Assembly: GCA_039028795.1 (NCBI GenBank)
Contig: JBCCHJ010000013.1
Coordinates: forward strand, 41,450-105,449
DNA length: 64,000 nucleotides
Reading direction: 5' to 3'
Source of the DNA: Thermohalobaculum sp039028795
GTDB taxonomy: Bacteria > Pseudomonadota > Alphaproteobacteria > Rhodobacterales > Rhodobacteraceae
Each line of letters starts with the position of its first letter. The first letter of the stretch is position 1. The notes under the pieces were generated by a model. That model searched no databases. It had not been told where the DNA came from and was given only the letters and a program-made list of their open reading frames with translations. The position numbers were made by a program, and so were the translations under genes. Shown piece by piece: positions 26,061 through 35,623 of this stretch.

Positions 26061-26621
26061 CTAAGCCGCATCCGCTCCCTGGGCCAGAACCTCGACGCCG
26101 TCATCAACCTCGGTTTGCAGGACGTCGTTGAACCGGTTGAACGCGCCGCAAAGGGCCGTGCGCCAGGTCAGCTCGACGATCTGAGCATCGGTGAAATGCA
26201 CTTTCAGCCGGTCCATTAAGGAGTCGCGAACCCGGTGGAAGTCATTGGTCACTTGGACGGCATATTCGATGACCAATCGATCTATATCATCGAACTCGGT
26301 GATGTTCTCATAGTTCAGTATATCGACCGCCGCGGCCTCGGAGACCCCCGTAGCCGCCAGCCGGGGCGCGTGGTTCGAGACGCAGAATGTGCATTCGTTC
26401 AACTTCGAAACCGTGACCAAGGCCAACTCCAGATACCGGGCGGGCAACACACCCTCCGCCTTAAGGTCCAGCAGCAAACCAATGGTATGCTCCAGAATCG
26501 GCGGCCGGTTCGCCATCACGCCCACCAGACCAGCAAAAGGCCCGTAGTCGCCAGCGGCCTCGGCCATTTCCCGGGTGTTCCCGGTCAGGTGCTCGGTTGG
26601 CACAACAGGTACGCGAGGCAT
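26061..26621 (-). CDS. AhpD-like / carboxymuconolactone decarboxylase-family protein
   Basis: This is a 186-residue helical protein with the redox motif C-T-F-C-x3-H (ECTFCVSNHAPR). It is the third member of this superfamily in the window, with little similarity to the others outside the motif. It sits downstream of the CoA-transferase gene on the same strand. A role in peroxide reduction or as an accessory to CoA-thioester breakdown is possible. Confidence 0.82.
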   Translation of the reverse strand: MPRVPVVPTEHLTGNTREMAEAAGDYGPFAGLVGVMANRPPILEHTIGLLLDLKAEGVLPARYLELALVTVSKLNECTFCVSNHAPRLAATGVSEAAAVDILNYENITEFDDIDRLVIEYAVQVTNDFHRVRDSLMDRLKVHFTDAQIVELTWRTALCGAFNRFNDVLQTEVDDGVEVLAQGADAA

Positions 26622-26760
26622 TGGCCTTCTCCTTGCCGTTCTTCAAGCTTCGAGGATGGCAAGCAATCTTGCGGACCGTCAAGGCTACTATCAATCCGAC
26701 TGTCTCGGACACCGCATGCATCGAACAATACGCTTCAAACCGGTCATCTTACATCTTCAC

Positions 26761-29220
26761 TCATTCCGGCAGATACTTCTCCGACCAAAGCGTTGCGCAG
26801 ATCCAAGTGTCGATCATCGCGTTAATCTGCGAACCAGAGTACCCCAGGCGCTTCAGGATCATGCGCGTATGCGCACCGTATTTGGGCGCTGGTCCGGGTA
26901 TCGTGATCAGGCCCCGCTCCGGACGCACGGCGTTCGGGGCAACGAGATCGCACCAGCGGCCCATTGGGTGCTGATCATGGCGGATGGCCCGGAAGGTGTC
27001 TTTTCGCAGATCGATCGCACCCTTGCTTTCCACTTGCAGCGCCCTGTCGCGGGTCTGGTGCAGAGAGGCCAGCGGCACCACAGCGCTCCGCCCGCTGAAT
27101 ACCCGCTGCCAATGGGCGAATGGATGCTGCTTAAAACGATCGGCTAGCACCGCGATTAAATCTGGTGCAGCAACGGCTTTCAGATCTGCGAGCTCTGGCA
27201 CAGCGGCAAGTGCGGCGTGCTTATCTACCGGTGCAGCGAAGAACATCCATTGGTCAGTTGCTTCATAGCAGCAATAGAAGGGCCCCCATCCCAAAGCCTC
27301 GCGCCCCGCTGGTTCTGAAAAGGGCGCGCGGCCGTCATAATCATACATGAACTGTGCTTGGATCAGATTGCCGGCAGCGGCAAGCGAGGACCGCGCCACG
27401 CCTCCGCGACCAGTCCGTACCAGCCGCAGCAAGGCGGCCCCCAGCGCCACGCAAGCGCAAAACCCCGTCAGCACATCGATTGTACCAAAGTGCGCATGCT
27501 CTTCCGGGGTCTGCATCCCGCCTCCGAAGCGCACCATCACGCCGGTCGCAGCCTGCGCCAGATCATCATATCCCAAGTGATCGGATTTCGGCCCGCGCAT
27601 CGGCCCACCAAATGCGTCGAGCTGCACGAGGATCAGGCGCTCGTTGATGGCCATAAGCCGATCCTGTGAAAGGCCCAGTTTTTCGCGCTGAGCATCCGTG
27701 CCATTCATGGTGACAACATCAGATTCGGCAATAAGCTTTTGCAGAACCTCCTGGCCTTCATCGGTTCCCAAGTTCAGCAAGATGCTCTTTTTGCCACGCT
27801 GTGCCTGCAGGCCGAACACAACCGTGTTCCAAGGATCGACCGAAGGTTCGACCGGCTGCACCAGGGTGACCTCGGCCCCAAAACGCGCCAGCGTTGATCC
27901 TACGGTTGGACCGGCGATCACGTTCGTCAGATCGAGGATCTTCAATCCATCCAGCCACCCGCCTTGGCCAGCAGGGCCTTTCGGGCGTGGTTCTTCAGCA
28001 AGCAACGCGTCAAGATCCGCAGACACCGGGCCAACCTTATTAACCGCAGCGTGATCCCCAGCGAGCCAGGCCACATTACCCATCTGCAGCATCTCACCGC
28101 GACGCTCATCCGCAACGTGCAGCACAAGACCGGAAGCCTGTGCGTGAGGGTCGGCCAGCCACTCCTTCGTCGAACGCTGCGCCGTTGCGGGGGCCTTTGC
28201 GGCGCCAAACCGCGCTTCCCATTCATGCGCAGGGCGGGTGAGAAACGCAGCCTTCATTGCCGCTGCGATGCGTGCGCGATCTGACTCCCCAACTGGATAG
28301 TTACGCATGGACCATTCGGCGGGCCAGTCCGCGCTTTCCAGATAGGGCGAGAAATCGGGCAGTTCATCTGCCAGAGCCTTCAGCCCCAGAGCCTCAAGGA
28401 CGCGGCGCGGATGGTTGGCAACCGAACCCGCTACTACGTAGAAACCGCGCCCGTCCGCGCATGTATAGGTGCGATAGAACGGGTCCAGGAACTCTGACAG
28501 TTCCTCGAACGACAGGTTAAGCGGCAGATTTTCCCTGGCGCGGCGATCAAGCTCTATTTCTCGCGGAGACTTATAACGTTCAGGGTAATCCTCTAGGTGT
28601 TCGCAGTTGTAGACCAGCCCCTCGAACAGAGCCGAGGCCAGCGGCACTTCAATATGATCCCCGCCATTCCGGTGGCGGGCTGCCAAGGCAAACAGAACCG
28701 AAATCGCGCCGAAGCTGGCACCATAAGCCGAGGCAAGGGTCAATGGTGTGAAGGAGGGATTAATCCCCATTAGCCGGCGGTTGAGGCCCATATCGGTAAA
28801 CTGCCCGGTATAGGCGGCGATTACGGCCTCCCAGGCGGGAAGGTCTGCCAACAAGGGATCGGTCGAGGCAAAGCCCGACATCGAGAGATAAATCAACTGA
28901 TCGTTCAGTGACCGCAACGCATCAGGCCCAAGCCCCAGCCGCTCCATAACTCCGGGACGGAAATTCTCGAGCACCACATCTGCGCGCTTGGCAAGCTCGC
29001 GCGCCGTGTCGTGGCCTTCGGGTGTCTTGAGATCAACCGTCAGAACCTGCTTACCGCGCGAAACCATGTCGAACGCCGGATCGTCGAAGGCCGGCCCGCC
29101 GGGTGGGTCAATGCGAATGACTTCGGCTCCCAAATCGGCAAGCATCATGCCGACCAGAGGGGCGGCAAGGTAATGTCCGAAATCGATAACACGGATGTGG
29201 GATAGGGGCCGGTCTGACAT
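26761..29220 (-). CDS. Double-domain CaiB/BaiF-type CoA-transferase
   Basis: This is a family III CoA-transferase with two full-length halves in one chain (819 residues). Half 1 (about 1-410) starts LSHIRVIDFGHYLAAPLVG and contains DLKTPEGHD and VVLENFRPGVMERLGL. Half 2 (about 430-819) starts LKILDLTNVIAGPTVGSTLA. The catalytic aspartate is visible only in half 2 (D582, FGTIDVLTG); in half 1 the matching site reads ASAYGAS (163-169), without Asp. It would move CoA between organic acids; the substrate is unknown. The intermediate-length linker and equal halves point to an old fusion. Confidence 0.88.
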   Translation of the reverse strand: MSDRPLSHIRVIDFGHYLAAPLVGMMLADLGAEVIRIDPPGGPAFDDPAFDMVSRGKQVLTVDLKTPEGHDTARELAKRADVVLENFRPGVMERLGLGPDALRSLNDQLIYLSMSGFASTDPLLADLPAWEAVIAAYTGQFTDMGLNRRLMGINPSFTPLTLASAYGASFGAISVLFALAARHRNGGDHIEVPLASALFEGLVYNCEHLEDYPERYKSPREIELDRRARENLPLNLSFEELSEFLDPFYRTYTCADGRGFYVVAGSVANHPRRVLEALGLKALADELPDFSPYLESADWPAEWSMRNYPVGESDRARIAAAMKAAFLTRPAHEWEARFGAAKAPATAQRSTKEWLADPHAQASGLVLHVADERRGEMLQMGNVAWLAGDHAAVNKVGPVSADLDALLAEEPRPKGPAGQGGWLDGLKILDLTNVIAGPTVGSTLARFGAEVTLVQPVEPSVDPWNTVVFGLQAQRGKKSILLNLGTDEGQEVLQKLIAESDVVTMNGTDAQREKLGLSQDRLMAINERLILVQLDAFGGPMRGPKSDHLGYDDLAQAATGVMVRFGGGMQTPEEHAHFGTIDVLTGFCACVALGAALLRLVRTGRGGVARSSLAAAGNLIQAQFMYDYDGRAPFSEPAGREALGWGPFYCCYEATDQWMFFAAPVDKHAALAAVPELADLKAVAAPDLIAVLADRFKQHPFAHWQRVFSGRSAVVPLASLHQTRDRALQVESKGAIDLRKDTFRAIRHDQHPMGRWCDLVAPNAVRPERGLITIPGPAPKYGAHTRMILKRLGYSGSQINAMIDTWICATLWSEKYLPE

Positions 29221-29439
29221 CGCAGAAGTCTCTCAAACTCCGACTTTAAGTTTATCTGGCGTATCCGGATGCGATGTCGGGAAAACGACGCTGGACATCC
29301 CGTCAGCGGCCCGGCGTTGCGCCGTCCTCAGACCCGATAAGTCTTCGTTATTGTTGGCAGATCAATCAGAAGATATCGTCTGGGAAAGCAATGGCGCCGG
29401 GTGCCCGTTCAATACTCCGGTTTGCCAAGGAGGGACATC

Positions 29440-30333
29440 ATGGACATCGATACAGGCCCATCAGCGTGGCGCCAGCTTTCCAACCAGAACCGAATGATCG
29501 AGTTTCAAGACGGCGTCAGCGGCAGCGGTCCGGTCGAAATCGCTCACTTTGGCGGATCAGCCTTTCGGATCACCTCGCCCGGCGGGATATCGATCATGAT
29601 TGATCCATGGCGGAATCTGCCAACGGGCAAGTGGGATTGGTACTTCCACGACTTTCCAATCACTGCGGTGGATATCGGTGTCTCGACCCACGCTCATTTC
29701 GATCATGATGCTCTGCACCGGCTGGATGCCTCGGTCAATTTGGACAGGTTGATCGGGACGTATGAATTCGGCGATGTCCGCATTGAAGGCGTTGCGGACA
29801 AGCACGCGACTGACCCGACCTATGCAACTTATGACTTCCGGCAGATCAATGGCTATTTCGGCGGGCAAAAACTTGACCCACCCGACAATCAGCGCTGTTG
29901 GGACAACTGCCTGATCACCGTGGAAACAGGTGGTCTGCGCATCCTGCACTGGGGTGACAATCGGCACAATCCGCCCGAGCATGTCTGGGACCGCTTGGGT
30001 CGTACGGATATCCTGCTGATGCCAGTGGATGACAGCCGGCACGTCATGGGCAACCCGCATGTCGAAGAAGTGCTGGCACGTGTGAACCCGAAGGTCGTGA
30101 TCCCGCACCACTATTTCATCTGGAACATTGTCCAACGTCAAAGCACATTATTGCCGGTCACGGGATGGTTGGACACGCAACCGGATGTGCGAAACTTGGA
30201 TGGGCCGATAGAGACTTACAGCCAGGACACTCTGCCGCGAGAGCGTCGCGTTGACAGCTTCGGTGACCATGTCGCTTTTGATGTGGACGCCTGGCATGCG
30301 GCGAATGGATTGCACCTGGGCAAGGGCAGTTGA
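29440..30333 (+). CDS. MBL-fold metal-dependent hydrolase
   Basis: This 297-residue metallo-beta-lactamase-fold protein has the metal motif H-A-H-F-D-H (VSTHAHFDHDAL), with further ligands likely in LHWGDNRHN and IPHHYFIW. The N-terminal EIAHFGGSAFRI resembles UlaG/RomA-like lactonases and N-acyl-phosphatidylethanolamine phospholipase-type members. The ATG at 29440 follows AGGAGG at good spacing. The substrate is undefined. Confidence 0.87.
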   Translation: MDIDTGPSAWRQLSNQNRMIEFQDGVSGSGPVEIAHFGGSAFRITSPGGISIMIDPWRNLPTGKWDWYFHDFPITAVDIGVSTHAHFDHDALHRLDASVNLDRLIGTYEFGDVRIEGVADKHATDPTYATYDFRQINGYFGGQKLDPPDNQRCWDNCLITVETGGLRILHWGDNRHNPPEHVWDRLGRTDILLMPVDDSRHVMGNPHVEEVLARVNPKVVIPHHYFIWNIVQRQSTLLPVTGWLDTQPDVRNLDGPIETYSQDTLPRERRVDSFGDHVAFDVDAWHAANGLHLGKGS

Positions 30334-30367
30334 CCGAACTGGTCACTGGATCATTTCCTCTGTAAAA

Positions 30368-30373
30368 TATAAT
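30368..30373 (+). promoter_or_regulatory. Candidate -10 box before the sulfhydrylase gene
   Basis: A perfect TATAAT at 30368-30373 lies in an AT-rich patch of the 87-nt gap before the ATG at 30421. The -35 region (near 30345) is poor, so an activator may be needed. The 47-nt leader shows no riboswitch I recognise. Confidence 0.4.
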
Positions 30374-30420
30374 GAACTGCGGTAGAAAAGCGGGAAATCC
30401 GCGACGACAGAGGAACCGAA

Positions 30421-31710
30421 ATGTCCAAGACCTATGGCTTCGACACATTGCAGATCCACGCAGGCGCCCGGCCAGACCCCGCCACTGGCGCGCGGCAGAC
30501 GCCGATTTACCAGACGACGGCCTATTGTTTTCGCGATTCTGATCACGCAGCCGCCCTTTTTAATCTGCAGGAAGTCGGCTTTATCTATTCCCGACTAACG
30601 AACCCCACCGTTGCTGTGCTTCAGGAACGGATTGCAACGTTGGAGGGCGGCGTCGGCGCCGTCTGTTGTTCATCCGGCCATGCTGCGCAGATTATGGCTT
30701 TGTTCCCGCTAATGAGTCCCGGCGATAATGTCGTGGTGTCGAACCGCTTGTACGGCGGCTCGGTCACGCAGTTCTCCCAGACGATCAAACGCTTCGGCTG
30801 GGAGGCCAAATTCGTCGACATCGACGATGCAAAAGCGATCCGTAAGGCCTGCGATCTCAGCACCAAGGCGATCTTCTGCGAATCCATAGCTAACCCAGGA
30901 GGACACATTGCCGACCTAGGCGCAGTCGCGAAGATTGCCGATCTGGAGGGCGTGCCCCTGATCGTCGACAACACATCGGCCACCCCTTACCTCTGCCGCC
31001 CCATCGAACATGGCGCCACATTGGTCGTCCACTCACTCACCAAGTACCTAACCGGAACCGGTACGGTGACCGGCGGCTGCGTCGTGGACTCGGGCAAGTT
31101 CGACTGGTCGGCGTCGGACAAGTTCCCGTCCCTGTCTGAACCCGAAGCTGCCTATCACGGCATGGTGTTTCACGAGACTTTTGGCCCGCTGGCCTTTACG
31201 TTCCACGGCATTGCAGTGGGCCTTCGCGACCTCGGCATGACGCTTAACCCGCAGGCAGCGCACTACACGCTGCTGGGGACGGAAACACTTTCCTTGCGCA
31301 TGGATCGCCACGTCGAAAACGCGGAAAAGATCGCCAGATGGCTGGAGGGGCACAAGAACGTCAAGGCCGTGACCTATGCTGGCCTCAAGTCTTCGCCCTA
31401 TAACAAACGGGTGAAAAAGATTTGCCCTCTAGGTGCAGGAGCCCTTTTCACTGTGCAGCTAAAGGGCGGTTACGACGCATGCGTGAAGTTTGTCGATGCC
31501 TTGGAAATCGTCAGTCATGTCGCAAACCTGGGCGATGCCAGGACACTTGTGATCCATTCGGCCTCGACCACGCATCGCCAACTCACGCCAGAGCAGCGCA
31601 AAGCCGCCGGCGCCGGTGATGATGTAGTGCGCTTGTCGATCGGGATCGAGGATGCTGACGACATCATCGATGACATAGACCAGGCCTTGAAGGCGGCGCA
31701 CAAAAAGTAA
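30421..31710 (+). CDS. metY: O-acetylhomoserine sulfhydrylase / aminocarboxypropyltransferase
   Basis: This is a PLP enzyme of the Cys/Met-metabolism family (429 residues) that makes homocysteine from O-acetylhomoserine and sulfide. It opens GFDTLQIHAG as in MetY and has the YSRLTNPT substrate loop and SSGHAAQ. The internal aldimine Lys208 is in VHSLTKYLTG. An insertion of about 50 residues compared with cystathionine gamma-synthase is typical of the OAH enzymes. It is followed by queA after 9 nt. Confidence 0.92.
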   Translation: MSKTYGFDTLQIHAGARPDPATGARQTPIYQTTAYCFRDSDHAAALFNLQEVGFIYSRLTNPTVAVLQERIATLEGGVGAVCCSSGHAAQIMALFPLMSPGDNVVVSNRLYGGSVTQFSQTIKRFGWEAKFVDIDDAKAIRKACDLSTKAIFCESIANPGGHIADLGAVAKIADLEGVPLIVDNTSATPYLCRPIEHGATLVVHSLTKYLTGTGTVTGGCVVDSGKFDWSASDKFPSLSEPEAAYHGMVFHETFGPLAFTFHGIAVGLRDLGMTLNPQAAHYTLLGTETLSLRMDRHVENAEKIARWLEGHKNVKAVTYAGLKSSPYNKRVKKICPLGAGALFTVQLKGGYDACVKFVDALEIVSHVANLGDARTLVIHSASTTHRQLTPEQRKAAGAGDDVVRLSIGIEDADDIIDDIDQALKAAHKK

Positions 31711-31719
31711 GACGGCGAG

Positions 31720-32769
31720 TTGAAGCTTTCCGATTTCGACTTCGAGCTGCCCGAAGAGCTGATCGCGCTGCGGCCTGTACGCCCACGGCCGGCCGCGCGT
31801 ATGCTGGTGGCCCAGAATGGAGGCATTGAGGATCGGTTTTTTGCGGATCTGCCGGATCAGCTTCGCGCTGGCGACATGCTGGTCTTCAACGACACCAAAG
31901 TAATCCCGGCACGGCTTTTTGGCGAGCGCCATCGAGACACCGCAGATGGATCCGGCGTCGCAAAGATCGAGGTTACTTTGGTCCGCCGGGACGGGGATGC
32001 CGAATGGACGGCCCTCGCCAAACCTGGGCGCCGCCTTCGCAGCGGCGATCAGGTTGCATTCGGAAATCTCAACGCAAAAGTGATAGGCAAAGATGGCGGC
32101 GAAGTCGCCCTTCACTTTAACCGGTCAGGCCGTGAACTGGACCGGGCGATCGCTGAAACCGGGGCGATGCCCCTGCCCCCATACATTGCGCAGCGTCGCC
32201 CAGCGGACGCGGAGGATCACCAGGATTACCAAACAATCTTCGCCGAAAAGTCCGGGGCCGTCGCCGCACCAACGGCATCACTGCATTTCGATGATGATCT
32301 GTTGGCGATGCTGTCTGCCAAAGGTATTGGAATGACCCGCCTCACCTTGCATGTTGGTGCAGGCACGTTCCTACCGGTCACGACAGAAGACGTGAAAGAT
32401 CACAAGATGCACGCTGAATGGGGTGAGATACCCCCAGAGGCTGCCACTGCGATAAACGCTGCCCGGAAAGCTGGCGGGCGAATTATCCCGGCAGGCACAA
32501 CCGCACTACGGCTGATCGAAAGCGCCGCCGACGACCAAGGCCAAATTCAACCCTGGATCGGGGATACCGACATCTTCATCACGCCGGGTTACCGGTTCCG
32601 GGCCGCTGACGGGCTAATCACCAATTTCCACCTGCCTAAGTCGACCCTTGTGATGCTGGTCTGTGCTTTGATGGGTGCGAAGCGCATTAAAGAAATCTAC
32701 GCCCATGCAATCGCGCAGAGATACCGGTTCTTTTCCTACGGCGACGGATCGCTGCTGCTACCGGGATGA
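31720..32769 (+). CDS. queA: tRNA preQ1(34) S-adenosylmethionine ribosyltransferase-isomerase
   Basis: This enzyme transfers and rearranges the ribose of SAM onto preQ1 in tRNA to give epoxyqueuosine (349 residues). It shows LPEELIALRPVRPRPAARML, VFNDTKVIPARLFG, PLPPYIAQRRPADAEDHQDYQT-type loops and LHVGAGTFLPV. The start is a TTG at 31720 with only a weak purine run (GGCGAG) ahead of it; MKLSDFDFELPEEL is the normal family start, so the TTG is well supported. It may be translated by reinitiation after metY. Confidence 0.95.
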   Translation: MKLSDFDFELPEELIALRPVRPRPAARMLVAQNGGIEDRFFADLPDQLRAGDMLVFNDTKVIPARLFGERHRDTADGSGVAKIEVTLVRRDGDAEWTALAKPGRRLRSGDQVAFGNLNAKVIGKDGGEVALHFNRSGRELDRAIAETGAMPLPPYIAQRRPADAEDHQDYQTIFAEKSGAVAAPTASLHFDDDLLAMLSAKGIGMTRLTLHVGAGTFLPVTTEDVKDHKMHAEWGEIPPEAATAINAARKAGGRIIPAGTTALRLIESAADDQGQIQPWIGDTDIFITPGYRFRAADGLITNFHLPKSTLVMLVCALMGAKRIKEIYAHAIAQRYRFFSYGDGSLLLPG

Positions 32770-32949
32770 CGGTACGTAAAGTCTATCGCTTCCAATTTTC
32801 TGCAGAAACTCCTGAGAGCGCCCGCACGTCGGCCCAGGCCAAATGATCCCGCCGTTTAAACGCGACATGAGCATGACGCGGACGGAACAGCCGCGTCATG
32901 GAACCTCAGTAGGGTGGACCAAGAAGAATCGTCATCAAGGGCCCATGCC

Positions 32950-34230
32950 ATGCTGACAGCGATCCGAAACTCTTGGGCCCTTCTTCTGGGCATGTTCCTG
33001 CTGATGGTCGGCAATGGCCTTCAGGGTACCGTTCTGGGTGTGCGTGGCGATGCCGAGGGCTACTCCGGCACCATGCTGGGCATCGTGATGTCCTGCTATT
33101 TCATCGGCTTTCTGGGTGGCACGCAGGCGACGCCTTACCTTTTACGAAGAGTCGGCCATGTCCGTGTATTCGCGGCCTTAGCCTCGCTGGTATCTGCTGC
33201 GTTTATCCTGTTCGCGGCCATTGTCGATCCGATCGCCTGGGCGGTTCTCCGCATCCTGGTCGGCTTTTGTTTTTCCGGTGTCTATGTCTGCGCAGAAAGC
33301 TGGCTGAACGACAGTGCGACGAACGAGACGCGTGGCCAGACCATGTCAGCCTATGTCTCAGCCCAGATGATCGGGATCATCGCGGCGCAAGGCCTGCTGA
33401 ACGTGGCAGACCCTGGTCAGTACGAACCCTTCGTGATTATGTCAGTCCTGGTTTCGATTTCCTTTGCTCCGATCCTGCTCAGCTCCAGCCCTGTGCCGAT
33501 GTTCGAAAGCACCCGCCGGATGTCGCTGGGCAATCTGATCAAAGCCTCGCCGCTAGGCTGCGTCGGTATGTTTTTGCTGGGCGTGATCTTCGCTTGCCAG
33601 TTCGGCATGGGCGCGGTCTATGCGGCGAATATCGGGCTCTCAAATCTCGAAATCTCAATATTCATCGGGATCATCTATCTCGGCGGCCTGGTCTGCCAGC
33701 CGCCTATCGGCTGGATCTCTGACCGGGTCGATCGGCGCCTGCTGATCGCAGCGGTCACCTTGGCCGGTTCAACGGCCTGTTTGATCGTCCCCATTTTAGG
33801 CACCAGCCTGATCCCATTGTCGATCGCCGCCTTCATCATGGGGGGTGCCTCGAACCCTCTTTATTCCTTGGTGGTCGCCTATGTGAATGACTACCTGGAC
33901 CATGATGATATGGCCTCCGCTGCTGCCGGACTGGTCATGCTGAATGGTATCGGTGCGATGGGTGCGCCTTTCCTGGTGGGTTACCTAATGGACACCGTCG
34001 GCAACAACGCCTTCTTCTTTATGATGGGCATCAGCTTTGCATGCGTTACGACCTATGCTCTGTTCCGCATGACGCAGCGCGCAGCAACACCGGTCGAGGA
34101 AACCGGTCCGATGGTGCCGATGAGCATGGTTGTCGGCCAAGTCGCTGCAGATGCGGCGATAGAACTGGCAATCGAGCAAGCCCAGGAAGACACGCAAGAC
34201 GAGACTGCTTCAGAGCAGAGAAGCGCATAA
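32950..34230 (+). CDS. MFS transporter
   Basis: This 426-residue inner-membrane carrier has 12 predicted helices, opening LLGMFLLMVGNGLQGTVLG, with the loop-2-3 motif YLLRRVGHVRVF and a repeat GWISDRVDRRLL between helices 8 and 9. It resembles the YcaD/CynX-like branch. The tail is acidic and rich in Glu/Gln. The ATG at 32950 is chosen over GTG 32914 because the former starts directly before the first membrane helix. The substrate is unknown. Confidence 0.87.
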   Translation: MLTAIRNSWALLLGMFLLMVGNGLQGTVLGVRGDAEGYSGTMLGIVMSCYFIGFLGGTQATPYLLRRVGHVRVFAALASLVSAAFILFAAIVDPIAWAVLRILVGFCFSGVYVCAESWLNDSATNETRGQTMSAYVSAQMIGIIAAQGLLNVADPGQYEPFVIMSVLVSISFAPILLSSSPVPMFESTRRMSLGNLIKASPLGCVGMFLLGVIFACQFGMGAVYAANIGLSNLEISIFIGIIYLGGLVCQPPIGWISDRVDRRLLIAAVTLAGSTACLIVPILGTSLIPLSIAAFIMGGASNPLYSLVVAYVNDYLDHDDMASAAAGLVMLNGIGAMGAPFLVGYLMDTVGNNAFFFMMGISFACVTTYALFRMTQRAATPVEETGPMVPMSMVVGQVAADAAIELAIEQAQEDTQDETASEQRSA

Positions 34231-34261
34231 AGCGCTTGGAAGGTCGCTTTCCGGCTATTTC

Positions 34262-34307
34262 GTCGCAAATCTGTCGCAAAATCGCTTTTTGGGAAACGGA
34301 ATTTCCC
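34262..34307. repeat. Direct octamer repeat and small hairpin before the DUF924 gene
   Basis: GTCGCAAA occurs twice, 11 bp apart (34262-34269, 34273-34280). It is followed by GGGAAA / TTTCCC arms (34291-34296 and 34302-34307) around a 5-nt loop. These lie 55 to 100 nt before the ATG at 34362 and may be regulatory. Confidence 0.35.
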
Positions 34308-34361
34308 GCAGAATCGTTGTGTTAAATATGATCGTCGAGAGACCTCGAAGAGGACAAGACA

Positions 34362-34916
34362 ATGCAGGCAGATGTCGAACGAATTCTAAGTTATTGGTTG
34401 GACGAAGTCGGACCTGACGGGTGGTACCAGTCATCAGAAGCCGCGGATTTGCGGATCCGGTCAGATTTTCTGGATCTTTGGCAACAGGGTGCGGATGGTG
34501 AGTTGGACCATTGGATAACGTCAACCGATGGTGCGCTCGCGCTCTTGATTTTGCTGGACCAATTCCCGCGGAACATGTTTCGTGGTGACGCGGACGCGTT
34601 CCGGTCCGACCCGGCGGCGCTGCGGCTGGCCAAGCAGGCGATCAGCCGGGGGCACGACCGGAAGACGGCAGAGCCCCAGCGCCAGTTTTTCTACCTTCCC
34701 TTGATGCATTCCGAGAAACTCGCCGACCAAGAGCGCTGCGTGCGCATGCTGATGCTGGGCATGCCGGAATGCGGCGGCGAGAACATCGAACATGCCGTCA
34801 AACACCGAGAAGTGATCAGAAAGTTTGGCCGCTTCCCCAGCCGGAATGCGGCCCTGGGTCGAACAGACAGCGATGCCGAATTGGCTTATCGCGCCGAAGG
34901 CGGCTACATGAGTTGA
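34362..34916 (+). CDS. DUF924-family protein
   Basis: This 184-residue all-helical protein has the family core LLDQFPRNMFRGDADAFRSD and FFYLPLMHSE, then EHREVIRKFGRFPSRN-like sequence (here KHREVIRKFGRFP). The fold resembles a TPR-like bundle; its function is unknown. It is followed 58 nt later by a thiopurine-methyltransferase-type gene. Confidence 0.9.
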   Translation: MQADVERILSYWLDEVGPDGWYQSSEAADLRIRSDFLDLWQQGADGELDHWITSTDGALALLILLDQFPRNMFRGDADAFRSDPAALRLAKQAISRGHDRKTAEPQRQFFYLPLMHSEKLADQERCVRMLMLGMPECGGENIEHAVKHREVIRKFGRFPSRNAALGRTDSDAELAYRAEGGYMS

Positions 34917-34974
34917 CAGGGCCTTAAACGGCCCACACATCTGCCTTCGAACGAAAGATTGATCGGAGGCAGAG

Positions 34975-35607
34975 ATGGAAGCTCAATTTTGGCATAAACG
35001 CTGGGAAAAAGACGAGCTTGGCTTTGACCAGCCCCAGCCTAATGCTTTGATGGTGTCGCATTTCCAGGCACTTGGCCTTGCAAAAGGCGCCCGCGTCTTC
35101 GTTCCCCTTTGCGGCAAAACCATCGACATCAAATGGCTTCTGGATCAGGGCATGCACGTTGCCGGGGCCGAACTCAGTGAAATCGCCGTCAGCGATCTCT
35201 TCAAACTGCTGGGGATCGAGCCCACGATCACAGACGCTGGCAGTTTGAAACACTACCATGCCGATGGGATCGACATCTGGGCTGGCGACATTTTTGATCT
35301 CGACGCGGAAACGCTCGGACCTGTTGACGCCACCTATGACCGCGCGGCCGTCGTGGCCTTGCCGGAAGGCATGCGGGATCGCTATGTCGCCCATGTCGCC
35401 GCAATCACCGGGCAAACGCAGCAGTTGACGATCACGTTCGACTACGACCAATCCGTCATGGACGGTCCGCCGTTTTCAGTGCCATCTGCCTCGGTGCATG
35501 GCCTCTATGATGATCTTTACACTGTGACGGAACTGACCCGCGCCAATGTCGAGGGAAAGTTGAAAGGACAGGCCGTCGCTGATGAGATCATCTGGCTGAT
35601 GCGATGA
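34975..35607 (+). CDS. tpm: Thiopurine S-methyltransferase-family protein
   Basis: This is a SAM-dependent methyltransferase of 210 residues. It has the N-terminal FWHKRW, VFVPLCGKTIDIKWL (motif I), VAGAELSEIAV, YDRAAVVALPEGMRDRYV and ITFDYDQSVMDGPPFSV, all hallmarks of the bacterial TPMT family. Members methylate thiols, selenite or tellurite. GGAGG-type purines precede the ATG. It is followed 16 nt later by a small hypothetical gene. Confidence 0.93.
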   Translation: MEAQFWHKRWEKDELGFDQPQPNALMVSHFQALGLAKGARVFVPLCGKTIDIKWLLDQGMHVAGAELSEIAVSDLFKLLGIEPTITDAGSLKHYHADGIDIWAGDIFDLDAETLGPVDATYDRAAVVALPEGMRDRYVAHVAAITGQTQQLTITFDYDQSVMDGPPFSVPSASVHGLYDDLYTVTELTRANVEGKLKGQAVADEIIWLMR

Positions 35608-35623
35608 TTTTTTGAGGTTAACA

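Noticed and set aside
30374..30420. SAM-type riboswitch before the sulfhydrylase gene
   Set aside because: The 47-nt leader lacks the conserved blocks of SAM-II, SAM/SAH or other SAM riboswitches that I know.
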